From Lachnospiraceae bacterium (GTDB lineage: Bacteria > Bacillota > Clostridia > Lachnospirales > Lachnospiraceae), in NCBI GenBank assembly GCA_021442455.1, contig JABUSY010000005.1, positions 1-44,251 of the forward strand: 44,251 bases of DNA, read 5' to 3'. The position numbers and the translations under genes are program-made. A model generated the notes under the pieces. The model did no database searches. It was given only the letters and a program-made list of their open reading frames with translations, and was not told the DNA's origin. Positions 8,790 through 20,842 of this stretch are shown here, in pieces. Position 1 is the stretch's first letter; every line of letters starts with the position of its first letter.

Positions 8790-11630
8790 AATGTCATCTT
8801 AGCATATTTCTATTTCAGGTTTGTACAATCCCTCTTTCCAAACTATGCTTATACCTCTCAACGTGCACGTTTTTTTATATATGTTATGAGGAATGATATA
8901 TTTTTATGACACTTTTGATAAACTACAAGTGTTTTATGTTGTCTTACAATTATTAATTTCTTTTTTCATTGTTTTTTTGACTTTTAAACTTTTCATCTTG
9001 CTATGATGATAATCCAATAGAATATTTATTTTCGCCCTCTGCTCCGCATAGTGTACAGTTTTTAGTTTTTAGACGTCTTTTAAAAACATTGTGATGTGAA
9101 AAATAAATATAATGTTGTATCAAATCCGCATTTTTCATTACTATACTATAAACAGAACCTTTTTTTAATGCAAGAAGCGGATTGCTATCATTCTCTTTTT
9201 TCATGTGTTGGTCATATAGACACTTTTCACGATTTTTCATCCTGAAACATCGTCTTTATTGTTGAAATGCATACTGTATAAGTTTTCAAAAAAGTTTTCA
9301 GATCATTGCATTTTTTGAAGTAGACAAAATAATGCAGTTTTATAAAATTGTTTGCAAGAAATAATTGTATATTCCTCTTATTTGTGAAAAGTAAAATATT
9401 TATAATTTTCAAATTAAATTATCCAGCCATTACACCACGATTCCATAATAGCATATGCCTTTCTTTCCATGGATAACGATTTTTCGGTCATACATACATG
9501 AATTTTTTTATCCGTAGTGTTGTGTATTTGTGCATTGCTTCCGTCTTTTTATTCAGTTCATGCAGAGAAATATTAGAAGGAAGTAGAAACAAAAGATCGC
9601 CTTGTGGAATTTCGCTATATGTTTTGTTATATAGTCAGTTTTCTATATATCCTCATCCTCCTTTTAAAAATTGTCCGATCAAATTGATAAAAATTTACTT
9701 TCTTTAATTTTCTTGGAAAGCAATCCTAAAAACACAGTACGGTTAATATTGTCAAAACAACTTTTTATATTTACGAATGTTCCATATCTACAAGGAAATT
9801 TAGCAATCTTTTCGGCTGTATATCCACGGTTCTCTTTGATAGCGAAAAAACTTCAAAACAATTAAACTTTCCTTATCTTTCATATAATTTTCGTTTTTCA
9901 TCAAATCAACTCCAACCATATCAACACGTAATACAACCTCTTTTTATCTATCGAATCTCTTACCAGATCGCCACCAGCTTTTAAAAAGCTCGCCACATTT
10001 TTCATAACTACTTCCGTATACAATACAAGGAAATATTGCCAAATCGTTTTAATCATCATAGATAAGGCACGTATTCATATGAATGATACCAACATACACC
10101 AGATACCATCTCATCTCTTCCAATCAACTTCCCTATCTGATTCATTCATAAATTTGCAGTATGAACGTTGTCATGTAAAAATAAAAACCAAGAACTGTTT
10201 ATATATTCCTCTATCAATACTGATAATAGACCAGTTTTTATATATTCATTCTCATACCTAGATTCATATCTTCAAAAACTTTACTAAAGATTATCTTTCT
10301 TTCGATCTCCACGATACCATCCTCGACAAAGATCTACTTTCTCTTATCAATTATCTACCTGAATACATAAATAACCTGCACAACCTGTAGATCAATCAGG
10401 CATTCTCTTTTTTCAATACTTTACAGAGCCCTGTATCAGACGATCAAGTACAAGAAAATGGTGAAAAAACAGTTTGCCTTCACATATACTCCCTCCCATA
10501 AGATCAGACCTGAAAACATATCTCCCTCACTTCATCATCTATAAAAATATCTAAAAATTTTTCCTTTTCGTACATGGGGGTATTCACTGATTTCCAGGTT
10601 TTCTTTCTCATTTTTGTCATCATCCAATTGATATTTAAAGATATTACTTTATCTCCCATATAACTTATGTTGTGGCAATTTTCTTCTTCCATTCATGATT
10701 TTTCAAAAAATTCTAAAATAGCATGACCATGGTTGCTTACTGCTAGTAGATTCATCACAAGCGTCACAAGAAACACCAAGAACACTTACTTACTTGATGA
10801 TCTGTAACAAAATAAAGAACTTTTCGAAGCAGCATTAAAAACAATGGCAACTTTCTCATGTCCCAGCGTAAAGATCTTCTGACAAACAATTTAAATACTA
10901 TAGATACAGCTAGCTTCCATTTATATCCGCATGGTTCATTTCTCATCAATATTTTGCGTAGACATATACATGAACATCTCTACAATGATCATCGCAAAAT
11001 TTCATCAGACTAACAAAAAGAACAGTTTAAATCTTCGCTCCCTGTATCTTTATTTGAAAATCAACAAAGTAGCAACTTCCCTCTTTCGTTTTTTAACTTT
11101 TTTCTTGGGGGATAACAGAAACTGCTATTTCCTAATATTTCACTGAATTTTATTTTTTCATTTTTAAAATTCGATCCAAAATTATATGATAATTTTCCGA
11201 CCTATACAGATAATTACAACTCAAACAGTCTTTAACAATTTTCTCTTCTGTTTTCAAAAATTTAGAATTTGTCAGATGTTTTTTTCTAAGATTAAAAAAC
11301 AATAATCAAAAAATACTTACAATCCTCGATTCCTTGATGATATGAAAAAGACTCACAGTCTATGTTTTCACAAAAACGTCAATCAATTTCTATATACTAG
11401 TATCCCTATCTATGACAAATTAGACAGCATCCCTCACGTTTGCATATCAATTGTTTGAGAATATATACAGCGTTAAATATCAAAACATAAACACTATGCA
11501 ACAGTGTATGGCTATATAACTATTTACTCTGTAATCAGAAAACAGGATGAATTGAAATCATACTCCTCCATTTTATCTGTATTCCAAAGTCCAGGGGAAT
11601 GGGAATACACGATTTATATATAGAAAGTTA
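8790..11630. other. Decayed region without an intact gene
   Basis: Nearly 3 kb is rich in stops in all frames. The minus strand between about 9000 and 9900 keeps several short coding-like pieces in shifting frames. They include NRGYTAEKIAKF near 9830, IPQGDLLFLLPSNISLHEL near 9590, and an 80-residue frame at 9001-9240 with a CTLCG zinc-knuckle-like motif. They look like remains of one or two genes that I cannot name. A minus-strand piece at 10504-10692 ends in FLDIFIDDEVREICFQV and is also unidentified. No promoter, RNA or mobile element was recognised. Confidence 0.45.
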
Positions 11631-12000
11631 ATGGAAGAAGTATTAAAATTTCTAAAAAACAATCCCATGACCAGTGAGCTACTTAAAATCAAAACCACAC
11701 AATATAGCCCTTTGGTACAATCACTCTATTCAAGGTAAAATTTTATTTTCAGACTGGACACCTAAATAATGTTTATGAATAATTGCTTCACCTGCTATCA
11801 GGAATACCGGATCCATATATTAGAACGACTATAGTTCGAAAGGATAAGAGAAAATTACTGGCTGAATATATTGAATATCCATCTTTGTCTACAAAAGATG
11901 GACGACTCCTGCCGACAAAAACTATGAAATTGTTTATCTAAAGGACTCTACTATTATCTTTTTATCTTTTACCAGAGTAAACAGGATAAGTCATTTGAAT
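11631..12000 (+). pseudogene. Pyridoxamine-5'-phosphate-oxidase-like / nitroimidazole-resistance-type flavoprotein, degraded
   Basis: The ATG at 11631 opens MEEVLKFLKNNPM, the normal start of small PPOX-fold (NimA/NimC-like) proteins. A shifted frame continues with PFGTITLFKVKFYFQTGHLN and NVYE, the family's PFG... and FQTG..K.VY segments. Further on, NYEIVYLKDSTIIFLSFTR matches the C-terminal strand. At least two frame changes and stops (for example TAA after NVYE) prevent a full product. Intact members bind FMN and are about 130 residues long, which fits the span. Gene order gives no clue to function because both sides are eroded. Confidence 0.8.
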
Positions 12001-13130
12001 TTTTGTAAACTTCACGCATAATTAAGGCTAAAAAATTTTTCTTCGCTCATCTTTATAACTGTCTACAATGTCCTTTGCTTCCGTATAGAACGAACTAGAA
12101 AAACTCTATACTTTTTAATAGTACTTTCTTGGAATTTATCTTCCATACCGGCAACTTCTTGAAAATGAAAATAAAATAAACACAGTTGTCGAATCCAAAA
12201 CCAGAATAATCGCGCTGCGCTCTTATTACCTGCATAATATATTTTATCACCTTGCTTCTGACCCCATCAGAAGCAAAACCTAAATATTCCAATATTGATA
12301 TAGATACAAATGTAGATTTCAACAAAATGTCTTACAGCTACAGCAATCATCGTTATCAATATCAGAATAATTTTAAACATTTTTGATCATACTTCCACTT
12401 TAACCTACACATTCTATTTCTTCACCTTTTAAATTACTCAACAAGGCTGCTAACGGCTTTACGCACACCAGATAAAGAACTTTCTGAAACATCATAATTT
12501 TCGCTCCATGATCAAAACACGCTTCCTGTCTAACTGATGGAGATAACTTAAATTAACAACACAAAAACGATAAAGCTGTTGGACAGTTTAAACAGAAAAT
12601 CTTTTATTTTATCAGATATTTCCATGCATAATTATAGAATCTTGCGTATGCATAGTCAGATAATGTTCTATAACCGAAGATTTAGATAATTTTATGGGAT
12701 AATATTGTTTTCGGTGAAAAAATATGCCTTTCACTTCGAAACTCCTGTTTTACATGTTTTCGCAAATAGCGCAAAGCCGCAATTTCATAACTTACATGTA
12801 GTAATATGTTTCGCTATGCCGCAACAACTGTTTTCTTACCATTTCGTTTATGTTACTATTCAGGGTTAACATTTATAATAATGTTGATATGGGCATTCTT
12901 TTGTTATTGCAATTCAATCAAAAAAATCCATGTGTTGCAAAATAAAAAATATCCGGAACGATTGCAACAAAACAATGTTAGATATAAGCCCATGGCTATA
13001 AATTACTACATTTTCGATGAAACATACAATTAATTATCTCTCATCCATAAAGAGAAATATAACGATTTCTGTTAATTCATCAGAGCTGAGGGTCTGACAT
13101 AAAAAACTTCTGTATTGTCCGCAATACTAC
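12001..13130. other. Decayed region without an intact gene
   Basis: No frame with coding character exceeds about 75 residues. A 76-residue minus-strand frame (12095-12325) and a 75-residue plus-strand hydrophobic frame (12806-13033) both lack a ribosome site and a recognisable family. Given the kinase and regulator remnants next to it, part of this stretch may once have belonged to the same signalling locus, but the sequence does not show that. Confidence 0.4.
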
Positions 13131-13139
13131 TAATTCGTT

Positions 13140-13450
13140 TTAAGTCTCCCATTTCTGTTCACAGTCCTTATAGTGTAAAGCTTTCCCATCTCTTTTTAAA
13201 AGTCTATCTTTCCTTTGTTACCAATGAAAATATCAGCATACCAAACAGTTTCATTCATTACCTTTTGATAAGCTTCAAGCGCATTATCCAGCAAATTACC
13301 GAACGATTATTTGCATGTTAGTAAGTATAGCGTCTAATAATAGATTTATCGTCACAAATGCCGAATTCTCAGATTTATTTTGAATAGCAAATTCAATATT
13401 GTTTTATCTCTGCATTAATTTCCGCGTTCAAACAAATTATCCATTACATG
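13140..13450 (-). pseudogene. Possible AgrC-like GHKL sensor kinase, ATP-binding domain remnant
   Basis: On the minus strand near 13260-13310 a frame reads FGNLLDNALEAYQKVMNE, which matches the N-box of GHKL histidine kinases (usually LGNLLDNAIEA...). It continues with a strand-like piece ADIFIGNKGKIDF before a stop. Upstream, in other frames, AEINAEIKQY resembles the segment before the ATPase domain of AgrC-like kinases. No intact phosphoacceptor or G-box is left. It is a remnant with too little sequence to place within the family. Confidence 0.5.
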
Positions 13451-14132
13451 GCTCTTAAAATTCATTTATTTTTATTGTACTATTATGAAATAAAAAAAAT
13501 AAATTAATCTATGTATTATGCTATACATCAGCATTTATGTATACATTCTATAAATTACAAATTAAATAGTTAACCGTGTATCAGAAAATATCTTCCCTTA
13601 CCCATGGCTTGTTTTGTGTTTTTTCTCCACGAACAATTAGGAAAAATTAATGTGCTCTATTGATATAAAATATACAAAACAAGCGGCAATTTCACCACCT
13701 TAGCTTTTTGCTTTTTAAAAAAAGTTTGTTCAGTCTTTTCAAGTATTCACCAATATTGTATAAAGATTTCTTCTCTCTTTCCTTCTGAAAACATTCGATG
13801 ATTTTTTTTGTTTCATTTCCCATTTCTCTCCAATCCGTAAGAGGAAAGACCATTCACACATTCATACAGCTATTCTTCCCCTTCTCTCATATATTTTCGA
13901 TCACTATAGTAAATTTTCGTCCCTATGTCTTCTCATCTGTTAACATTTAAAAGAGAGAGTCTTTTCTATACCGCTCAACTTCCTATATCCATATACTTTC
14001 ATGACCTTTTTTCCCCTTTTCTTTCCAAAATTTTCTCATGGGAAAGCCAAATTTGTTGAATATCAAGCATCTCCTCCAACAAGCTGTTCTTCTCTTTGCA
14101 AGTCAGGAGATTTTTTAATAAATACTTTATGA

Positions 14133-14381
14133 TTATCCTAAGAAATCTAGATTTTCCTCTTCCTCTTTAGTATCCCACGCAGCTGAAGTACATAAAACAA
14201 ACGCGTCCTGTTGCTTCATTGCTTCATGCAGATGTTCAAATGATGCACATGCTTTACGCAGCACCAGCATCTTGGTCTCTGTGAACAACATATTCACCTT
14301 TTTGAACCAGTGATATTGTACATTGACAACAAATCTGTACACATTTACTTTTGCTATGCAGTCCTGACATAATTTTACCAA
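14133..14381 (-). pseudogene. Possible LytTR-type response-regulator DNA-binding domain, remnant
   Basis: An 82-residue open frame contains FTETKMLVLRKACASFEHLH and then EAMKQQDAFVLCTSAAW. This spacing resembles LytTR domains, where a strand is followed by SF.ELE..L....FVR.H.SY..N. The receiver domain that should precede it was not found, and the expected basic recognition residues are missing. Its position 0.7 kb upstream of the kinase remnant on the same strand fits a former agr-like pair. The identification is tentative. Confidence 0.3.
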
Positions 14382-14399
14382 AGTATTAAGATTTTCATA

Positions 14400-16940
14400 A
14401 GAAGTTTATTTAATTCAGAATAAAGTCTGTTAATTTTATGCAATAACTTTCTTGTCTTTTATTTTCACACTGAGACTTCTTTTCTAAAACTCAGAATCCT
14501 CATTTTTACACAAAAATAACAGATCACATAACCAACAAAGGCACGAATCTAAGAAACCGGATAATAACAGATATATAGCCTATAATCGTATGGTATTTAT
14601 AATAGTATAAAAACACAAGATACAAAATTCACAAACACTAAATCAGCGATATCACCATCGGCAGAATAAAATATCCAAGCACACACAGAAACACTTACCA
14701 TGAGGTTCATCAAATGTAACTTTCTGAAATATGAAGCCGTCTCATTCTCTTTTCAATGAAGTATAGCGCTAACCGCTAAATGAATAGCAGCAGATTGTCG
14801 AAAAATACGCAAAGATTTCTCATCACAATTACACACAACTGATCTTACAGTAATATTTTATTAAATCTATTGAAACTTCCGATATCTATGATTAGATTCG
14901 TAAATGATATGTCTGCCTAATAATAACTATTCATGGAAAAGTATACAAAACTTCCAAGATTTCACACCTCCATATTCACCTAGAATGACCATCTCCCAGA
15001 ACTCGTTGAGGAAAGAGTATTAACACATTAAAAAATATAAAAATAACACTCTAAAGTTTCGCAGGTAATCGATCTAGTGGCTTCACCGATCTCTATCAAC
15101 TATCTCGATTAATGATTAAAGCAGAATTTAAAATTCCTGTTCTCAGAAAAAAATACAGCAGAGGTTTGATATTCCCAGACCCGCTCCTAGTATTGTGCTT
15201 CCGAAACTATAAAATATAACGACTGCTATATCTCACAAACACCTAAAGGACAATCGTCATCTTCAACGATGACTGTATCATATTCAAAATATATTTTTCA
15301 AAAGCAAATCTTGAGACTGCATATCTTTGTCTAGCTTTGTCTCGTAAAAGCGAGTCACAAATATATTAACACCTACAGAAAAACTTATAAAATAAATTAC
15401 TCAAAAAGCTGACTAGCAATTACCGAACATTTGCAAATTACTACAATGTCGATTGTAGTAAACAATAGCGATAGGATTCCAAAATATACAAAAAAATCGA
15501 AAATAACAACATCGGTCAGAGAGAGGGAAGCAATACACACATATTAATTTTATATCATATTTCTATTTCTTCCTCTGCTTTTTATTCATTTTTATTCATG
15601 ATTTTGTTTATTCTGATCCCCCAAAAAACATTATTTGAAAAATTCCAGAATTGTGATAACTGTCCTGAAACAACAGATTACCTGCTATTATGTCTTTATA
15701 TGAATGGCTATCAGCGTTAATCAGTTCAAACACAAAAAGATGAGATGAACATCAACTATGAACGAAATGGCAGTCCTAATAAGGTCTATCATCCCGTTAA
15801 CTTTTATAATGTAAAGTAAGTCAAAATAACTTCTATATTTTTCTGATTAGCTTCTATAATCTCATCTTTGATTGTTTCATTAATTACAATATTTTCCCTT
15901 GAACCTGATCGAAAAGTTTGGATTTTCGATTCTTTTCTTGCAATATCCTATCTTTTCTTTTGTTGAATGTATCAAACAACCTATACTGCTTCTCTATGAA
16001 CTCAGAGTATAACTTATCACATCCTAGCTATATCCTTTCATGAATACAAATTTCAAACTCTTTCTAGTGCATCAGACATTTTCCAGCCAAACATTGTAAA
16101 ACTTCTTTGCTTTTGTTGTTAATGTTTCTTCTCTCTCTTCTTATCCATTTTGCAGTATCCTCTCCTGATTTGGAATTTTTGTCACAGACATAAAAAGAGC
16201 CTAAAAGTTGTAACAATGCTTTTCACTGCACATCCGTCAAATCAAAATATTAAATTTCCTCAAAAAACTACACTAAGATAATCCCCACAGTTACTGAAAA
16301 TTTTCATTAATCTCCATTATGAAGAATATGAGAGACAGATGAATATGGGTATAACACATTCCTTCGCGATCTGATATTCTGTCCAGTTACTGATTTTCAT
16401 ATATCCTTTTAATTTTCTCATTCATATAACTTTTCATCCATGTCAATTTTAACGAGTTGTCAGCATTTTTGATACTTTGTAAACATTGAAGCGGTACATT
16501 CCTTTATGGTATCTTTAAGATATCTGACTTCAGTATACTCGATACCGCAATAAACAATATAACTACATTAAAGATTCTCCAGCTAAAACTTCAGCATTCA
16601 ATTCTCTTTTTATTATCATCTATACACCGATAATGAGTCTCCACCTCAAAATTTATAGACTTTCAACATCCTAGCCAAAAATATCGAAAAATTGAAATAA
16701 GCTTTCCTATCCTGTCAGTAATATTTATCTTCAGTTCAATGCTGAGACAAAAAATCGATCTATCATATAAGATCTGAGATCCATCTTTCCTTCACGCAAT
16801 AACTGAAATCATTGATTGAACACAGCATTACTCCCGCTACATAGGCTATGGAAAAGCCGATCACTAGGTAGTTCAGAATTATTCAATTAGTCTAATGTTT
16901 TCCTGTAGCACAACAAGAAACAAAAACTAATGCTTTGAAA
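14400..16940. other. Decayed region without an intact gene
   Basis: About 2.5 kb with frequent stops. The minus strand around 15830-16020 keeps coding-like fragments such as KLYSEFIEKQYRLFDTF and NIVINETIKDEIIEANQKN in different frames. Around 15190-15230 there is a membrane-like piece (VIFYSFGSTILGAGLGIS). None can be assigned. No tRNA, rRNA or promoter was recognised. Confidence 0.45.
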
Positions 16941-16951
16941 TTTCTGTTATA

Positions 16952-18157
16952 TTATTCTTGAACAGATTTGGCGATTGCATGAGCTAAGGCTTCCACTTCA
17001 ACCATCTGCTCTTTCTTCAGGATGGATTTGATAGAAACACTCTGCTCAAGAATTTTCACATTTTTCATTTCTGAAAAGATATCTTTCATCTGTTTTCCCG
17101 CCTGAGAAAACCAACTTCCATTATCCATGACCGCAACTGTACGCTTTTGTAAATTATGAGCCTTGAGTTCGAGCAGTAGGTGTTCCATATTACTGAAAAT
17201 TCCACCGTTATGTGTAACAGATGCAAATACCAAATGGCTTCTTCGAAATGCCTCAGACAGGATATAAGATGGATGAATTGAAGAAACATCATAGACAGCA
17301 ATGTCTCTAACCCCAAAGTCAGCCAGATACGACGCTAAGATATTAACCATATTCTCCGTATGCTCGTAGATAGAACCATATATAATCAGCACCGACGATT
17401 TCTCTGGTGTATAGGAAGTCCATTTTAAGTATTTATCCACAAACCATTCAATATTTTCACGCCAAACAAGACCATGAAGCGGACAAATCATGCTGATCTC
17501 CAAACCAGAAGCTTTTTTTAACAACTCCTGAGCCTGAGGACCATATTTCCCCACAATATTCGTATAATATCTTCTGGCATCATCTAGCCAATCATGTTCA
17601 AAATTCACTTCATCGGCAAAAAGATTACCATTCATAGAACCAAAAGATCCAAAAACATCAGCTGAGAACAATATTTTATCCGTCAAATCATAAGTGACCA
17701 TAACCTCCGGCCAATGAACCATTGGCGCATTCAAAAAGGTTAAATTATGCTTTCCTACTAAAAAAGTATCTCCTTCCTTAACTAAAACAGCTTTAGCATC
17801 AATATCAAAAGAAAAGAACTGTCTGATCATCTCTGCTGTCTTGATATTGCAAATGATTTCTACATCCGGATATCTTTTGACAATCTCATTAATCATGGAA
17901 CAGTGATCTGGCTCCATATGATGGACAATCATATAATCAAGAGATCTTCCTCCAAGTATATATTTCACATTTTCCAAAAATTGGCTGCCAACTGATTGAT
18001 CTACAGTATCAAACAAAACTGTTTTCTCATCTATCATCACATAAGCATTGTAAGAAATACCCTTTGGAATTGGGTATACATTTTCAAAAAGTGCTAGCCT
18101 TCGATCTGTCCCGCCAACCCAATATAAAGTATCATTAATTTTTTTCACACAATGCAT
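16952..18157 (-). CDS. fprA: Flavodiiron protein (A-type flavoprotein, FprA family)
   Basis: Flavodiiron proteins reduce O2 to water, or NO to N2O, in the cytosol of anaerobes. The 401-residue protein has both domains. The first is a metallo-beta-lactamase-like diiron domain (1-245) with all ligands: His80, Glu82, Asp84, His85 (HHMEPDHC), His148 (MVHWPE), Asp167 (SADVFGS) and His228 (CPLHGL). The second is a flavodoxin domain (256-400) with the FMN loop VLIIYGSIYEHTENM and THNGGIFSNM. There is no C-terminal rubredoxin, so an external electron donor is needed. GAAAGGG lies 9 bases upstream and a good promoter 45 bases upstream. It is the only intact gene in about 12 kb, which implies strong selection. 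Confidence 0.93.
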   Translation of the reverse strand: MHCVKKINDTLYWVGGTDRRLALFENVYPIPKGISYNAYVMIDEKTVLFDTVDQSVGSQFLENVKYILGGRSLDYMIVHHMEPDHCSMINEIVKRYPDVEIICNIKTAEMIRQFFSFDIDAKAVLVKEGDTFLVGKHNLTFLNAPMVHWPEVMVTYDLTDKILFSADVFGSFGSMNGNLFADEVNFEHDWLDDARRYYTNIVGKYGPQAQELLKKASGLEISMICPLHGLVWRENIEWFVDKYLKWTSYTPEKSSVLIIYGSIYEHTENMVNILASYLADFGVRDIAVYDVSSIHPSYILSEAFRRSHLVFASVTHNGGIFSNMEHLLLELKAHNLQKRTVAVMDNGSWFSQAGKQMKDIFSEMKNVKILEQSVSIKSILKKEQMVEVEALAHAIAKSVQE

Positions 18158-18201
18158 GCCTGTTTTCCCTTTCTCTAATTTTGTAATTTTTCATTAGAAA
18201 A

Positions 18202-18230
18202 ATTATAACATTGAACCAATCTGTTAACAA
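18202..18230 (-). promoter_or_regulatory. Promoter of the flavodiiron gene
   Basis: On the minus strand the -35 box TTGTTA (18225-18230) and a perfect -10 box TATAAT (18202-18207) are 17 bases apart. Transcription would begin near 18195, leaving a leader of about 38 bases that includes a small AT-rich hairpin. It is consistent with a housekeeping-type promoter. No operator is obvious. Confidence 0.75.
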
Positions 18231-18383
18231 GTATTAAATTACAAATATTTATACTTACCTATAAACACTGCCTATATCTAGGAGATATACAACCCATATT
18301 ATTTATATCATTTATTCCCATGGACTTTTTCCTTACGGTATTCTAAACTGTTATTTAAAAAGTCATCATAAAAGGTGAAAAGC

Positions 18384-19342
18384 ATGAAAATTTCACAAGA
18401 GCTGAGTACTCTGCTCAAAACCATTTGATATATTGCTTAGAAATCTACCAAAGGAGTCTACCGTTTTCCAAATTATCGTTCATGTTCAGAGCGGATTCTT
18501 TAGCCTCTCCCTTTTATAGTTAGTATCCATATCGACGAAAAAACTGTCGGATATTCGACTGAACTTTTCATCATCTTAAACAGATGCTGCTATAGAACCA
18601 TCTGAACCGTTTGTTCTATTAAAAAGATTAAAAAAGATAATTTAAAAGCGAACTATATGATTTCCTCCCTATTCGCCTAACCGACAAGCCTGATATGTAG
18701 CAGAACCTAAACAAGCAGAAATGTCAAGCCGAATGTGCTTTATGTAAGGACCAGTAAGAGATTCGAACACAGTTGCAGGAAGAAGGACTTATTGCTTTTA
18801 TCACCAATAGCGCTGTTCTTTCCCGCCTATCCGGCGTTTCAGAACAATCGATGAACCCATAACCTTTCTCAAAGTTTCCCATCTCCATCAATGGAAATGA
18901 CCACGGAGCTGCCCAATTGCGTACCCTTGAAAGGCAATGGTCTTCCGAAAACTAAAGCTTTTGGAAGACCAGCCTTCAACAGACAATCCAAAGTGACCTC
19001 TTCTCTCCAGAATTCTGACCAACGTAAAAGGAAAGCGCTGATGGTAAAAAAGCTATAAAAATTAACCGTTTCATTACGGATCTTCGCTATCTGGAACAAT
19101 TAATGGGGACAGAACAATTGATTAGCCTTTCTCTATTTGCTACTATACACTTCAAAACACCTGATGAACGGAATAACCCATACTGACAGATAATTGTCCT
19201 GGAACTAGAACAGAGGATGGACCAATAGGGCTTGACTTTCTTTGATCAATGTCTCCTATCTGGCATTTAATCTTTGCCGTTCCAGACACCGGAAAATTTT
19301 GCCTATGTTAATCGATGCAAAAATTTTAATTTAACTAAATAA
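18384..19342 (+). pseudogene. ABC-ATPase-domain protein (predicted P-loop ATPase family), core deleted
   Basis: AAAGGTG precedes the ATG at 18384, which opens MKISQELSTLLKTI. This is followed by STKGVYRFPNY and EKTVGYSTELF, matching the N-terminus of the large ABC-ATPase-domain family (about 560 residues). Next come GLIAFITNSAVLSRLSGVSE and, in another frame, ELPNCVPLKGNGLPK. Then the sequence jumps to the C-terminal block TDLRYLEQLMGTEQLISLS and ends LPFQTPENFAYVNRCKNFN before TAA at 19340. The Walker A, Walker B and signature region between these blocks, roughly 250 residues, is gone. Many stops and frame changes are also present. Order and strand are consistent over the whole span. Confidence 0.8.
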
Positions 19343-20842
19343 TCCATGATCTGATGACCATGCAGATTACTGTTCTAAAGTATAATCAGGAAAATAGTTT
19401 GCATTTTTTTCTCATATATTCATCCACTGCATCTTCTAAATATAGCCCAAAAATACTATAACAACGCCTGTGTCACCTCTTTTTGCAACACCTGAGCAAG
19501 TTCTAGCATAAATATCTCTTCCACATCTAGATCTATAATTACAAACACCGCATCCAACAGACAAACGGATACTGCATATAGTGCTTATAAAACAAACTAG
19601 CGAGAATCTTTCACTTTTTACGCTAAGAAATCAACTTTTTACGCTAAGAAATCACTTCAACTATTATGAGAGACTGAACTGCTAGCGCCAAAATATCAAC
19701 ATTCTCAAAAAACTCAGGTAATATTCTGCAAGATATAGGTCCATCTTGCATGTACATGACCGACAGCCAGTTATTTTAAATATTTATTTTTCCAATAGAT
19801 ATCTTCAGACCAACCCAATTATAATATTCAACAAAACTCCGCAACCAGCTAGAAAAATCTTGAGCTTGCATATTTTGTATATCTAATGCTCGTCGTTATT
19901 TTTTTCTCGCTTGTCTCATGAAAATCAATATTTAGAAGAAAAAACGCACACAACAGCACATACTTTAACACTACAGACACTGTCCACACAATACCCGTCT
20001 TAACGTCAACAGCTTTCAGTTGGATTACTATAATAATACCAAACAAAACTGATCAATCATGACAGGATAATGATCAGCATCATAGCATCCGAGATTTCCG
20101 CCCGCCGCTATGAACTTAACTTTTTAATTTTTTTCTTGTACAACCAGTTTTCCTTTGTTTTTTCTATTACGTTGACCGACCATATCAACAAAACAAGCAG
20201 CACAAAATATTCTGTATATACCCTGAAGTTCTACCGGTATTTTATCTAAAATTGCCATAATATGATAAATATTGAAATAATTTATTCCTTACTATACATG
20301 AAAAAATGCAATCAATTACTGCCAAAAATAAAAACATACTGATTTCTTTGGTTTCACATCTGCCTGTCTAAAAACCAACACCAAATTGATCACAGCAGAA
20401 AACACATAAATTAAAAAAACAGCGCCTAATCAATACCTATATAAGACCTGCCATAGACAATGCTAAATCCCAAAATACTTATTGCAAAAGCCTATCGCTT
20501 TCAAAAAATTCTGGTTCTTATCCTATAACATGTTCTCTGCACTTTCCTCATCTTTCCGAAAAAAATACTAAAAATTTTCTGATTGATAACCCATCGTTAT
20601 ATTTTCTTCGGCATAATAACTAATGTGCAATAATGCCTATGTCTATTATTTTTTCTCTTCTGAATATACGAATAAATATCCTCCCGTATGCCTCAAGATC
20701 TTTTTCCTTACGAAAAGGATATACTACTAACCTCTACACTTTCATGCAAAACATGCATCAAATCTCTCATTATCCTTTTGCATATTGGCTAGATGTATTT
20801 TAAAAGTGTTTTCTGCTTGCTCATACATGATTTTCTATTTAT
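19343..20842. other. Decayed region without an intact gene
   Basis: About 1.5 kb with no supportable gene. The minus strand at 19849-20046 has a 65-residue hydrophobic frame, and near 20200 a fragment reads LDKIPVELQGIYRIFCAACF. Both are bounded by stops and lack ribosome sites. They may be remains of a membrane-protein gene. Confidence 0.4.
19613..19654. repeat. Tandem 21-base duplication
   Basis: The unit ACTTTTTACGCTAAGAAATC plus A occurs twice back to back without a mismatch (19613-19633 and 19634-19654). It lies in non-coding, eroded sequence, so it is probably a recent slippage duplication. No function is suggested. Confidence 0.85.

Noticed and set aside
18750..18790. tRNA-like GATTCGAAC T-loop
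   Set aside because: No acceptor or anticodon stems can be formed around it. It is part of the ABC-ATPase pseudogene.
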